Shown: piece by piece, positions 5,704-6,301 of the stretch
How positions within the stretch are numbered: position 1 is the first letter of the stretch
Layout of the letters: each line of letters opens with the position of its first letter
Notes under the pieces: model-generated
Seen by the model: only the letters and a program-made list of their open reading frames with translations
Database searches by the model: none
What the model was told of the DNA's origin: nothing
Program-made: the position numbers and the translations under genes
Origin: Gemmatimonadota bacterium
GTDB lineage: Bacteria > Gemmatimonadota > Gemmatimonadetes > Gemmatimonadales > Gemmatimonadaceae
Reading direction: 5' to 3'
Length of the DNA: 6,301 nucleotides
NCBI GenBank assembly: GCA_003222065.1
Contig: QHUV01000346.1
Span: forward strand, 1 to 6,301

Positions 5704-6301
5704 TCGCGAGTGAGAACTTCGTGTCGCCCGCGGTGCTCGAGGCAATGGGCTCGCCCCTCACGAACAAGTACGCCGAAGGCCTTCCGGGCAAGCGCTACTA
5801 CGGTGGTTGCGAAGTCGTCGACGAAGTCGAGCAGCTTGCCATTGACCGAGCGAAGGAGCTCTTCGGCGCCGAGCACGCGAACGTGCAGCCGCACTCCGGC
5901 GCCCAAGCCAATTACGCGGCGATGACGGCGTTCCTAAAGCCTGGTGACACATTTCTCGGGATGGACCTGTCCAACGGTGGGCATCTCACTCACGGCTCAC
6001 CGGTGAACTTTTCGGGAATGCTCTTCCGGGCGATCTCGTACGGCGTCACCGACGACGGATTGCTCGACTACGATGACATGCGTCGCAAGGCGCGCGAGCA
6101 TCGGCCGCGGCTCGTCCTCGCCGGCTACAGCGCCTATTCGCGGATCATCGACTTTGCCGCGTTCGCCGATATTGCGAAGGAGATCGGCGCGATCTTCATG
6201 GTCGACATGGCGCATTTCGCCGGCCTCGTTGCCGCGAAAGTGCATCCGTCTCCGGTGCCCCATGCCGATATCGTCACGACGACGACCCACAAGACGCTGC
6301 G
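5637..6301 (+). CDS. glyA: Serine hydroxymethyltransferase, lacking its start and 3' partial
   Basis: GlyA is a cytoplasmic PLP enzyme that converts serine and tetrahydrofolate to glycine and methylene-tetrahydrofolate. The frame reads [19 protein letters not shown] and then [31 protein letters not shown] (tyrosines at 5796-5801), [26 protein letters not shown] and [11 protein letters not shown] (D at 6204-6206, H at 6213-6215). It ends in TTTTHKTL, whose lysine (6291-6293) is the Schiff-base residue. About 221 codons are visible of a usual 415-430, and the rest lies past the right edge. No ATG, GTG or TTG occurs in this frame for at least 110 bases upstream of the homology, and what precedes is rpiB coding in a different frame. 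The native start and roughly 10-15 residues have therefore been lost. The ATG near 5745 is inside the conserved core and is not a credible start. Identity is certain. Confidence 0.95.

Overview
This window is GC-rich bacterial DNA (roughly 60-65% G+C by eye). All coding is on the + strand, and genes are packed with gaps of 20-34 bases or 4-base stop/start overlaps. Protein-level resemblance and gene content suggest a soil-type bacterium, most likely Gemmatimonadota. That assignment is inference from remembered family sequences, not a search. I see no tRNA or rRNA gene, CRISPR array, insertion sequence, phage gene, clear terminator or riboswitch, and no intergenic stretch longer than 34 bases.

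Layout: the 3' part of a thiolase (2-967); bioY, a biotin-uptake membrane protein (995-1558); a CPBP-family intramembrane protease (1555-2430); 3-hydroxybutyryl-CoA dehydrogenase (2427-3278); an acyl-CoA dehydrogenase split over two frames (3299-4275); a Glu/Leu/Phe/Val-type amino-acid dehydrogenase split over two frames (4310-5232); rpiB without its C-terminal tail (from 5260); and glyA without its start, joined to rpiB and running off the window end (about 5637-6301).

Functionally, thiolase, 3-hydroxyacyl-CoA dehydrogenase and acyl-CoA dehydrogenase are three of the four steps of short-chain beta-oxidation (or its reverse); no enoyl-CoA hydratase is visible. The amino-acid dehydrogenase could feed branched-chain keto acids into the same route, and BioY would supply biotin for acyl-CoA carboxylases. 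RpiB (pentose phosphate pathway) and GlyA (serine/glycine and one-carbon metabolism) are housekeeping genes at the end of the cluster.

The most striking feature is that the left half is intact while the right half has three internal losses, near 3994-4003, 4797-4807 and 5631-5640. Each removes a conserved block rather than a single base. About 63 residues are missing from the acyl-CoA dehydrogenase and about 65 from the amino-acid dehydrogenase, including its whole dinucleotide-binding motif. At the third, the end of rpiB, the intergenic gap and the start of glyA are missing. The coding on both sides of every junction is otherwise clean, so collapsed or wrongly joined assembly is the leading explanation and true gene decay the alternative. 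I found no convincing new biological system here.
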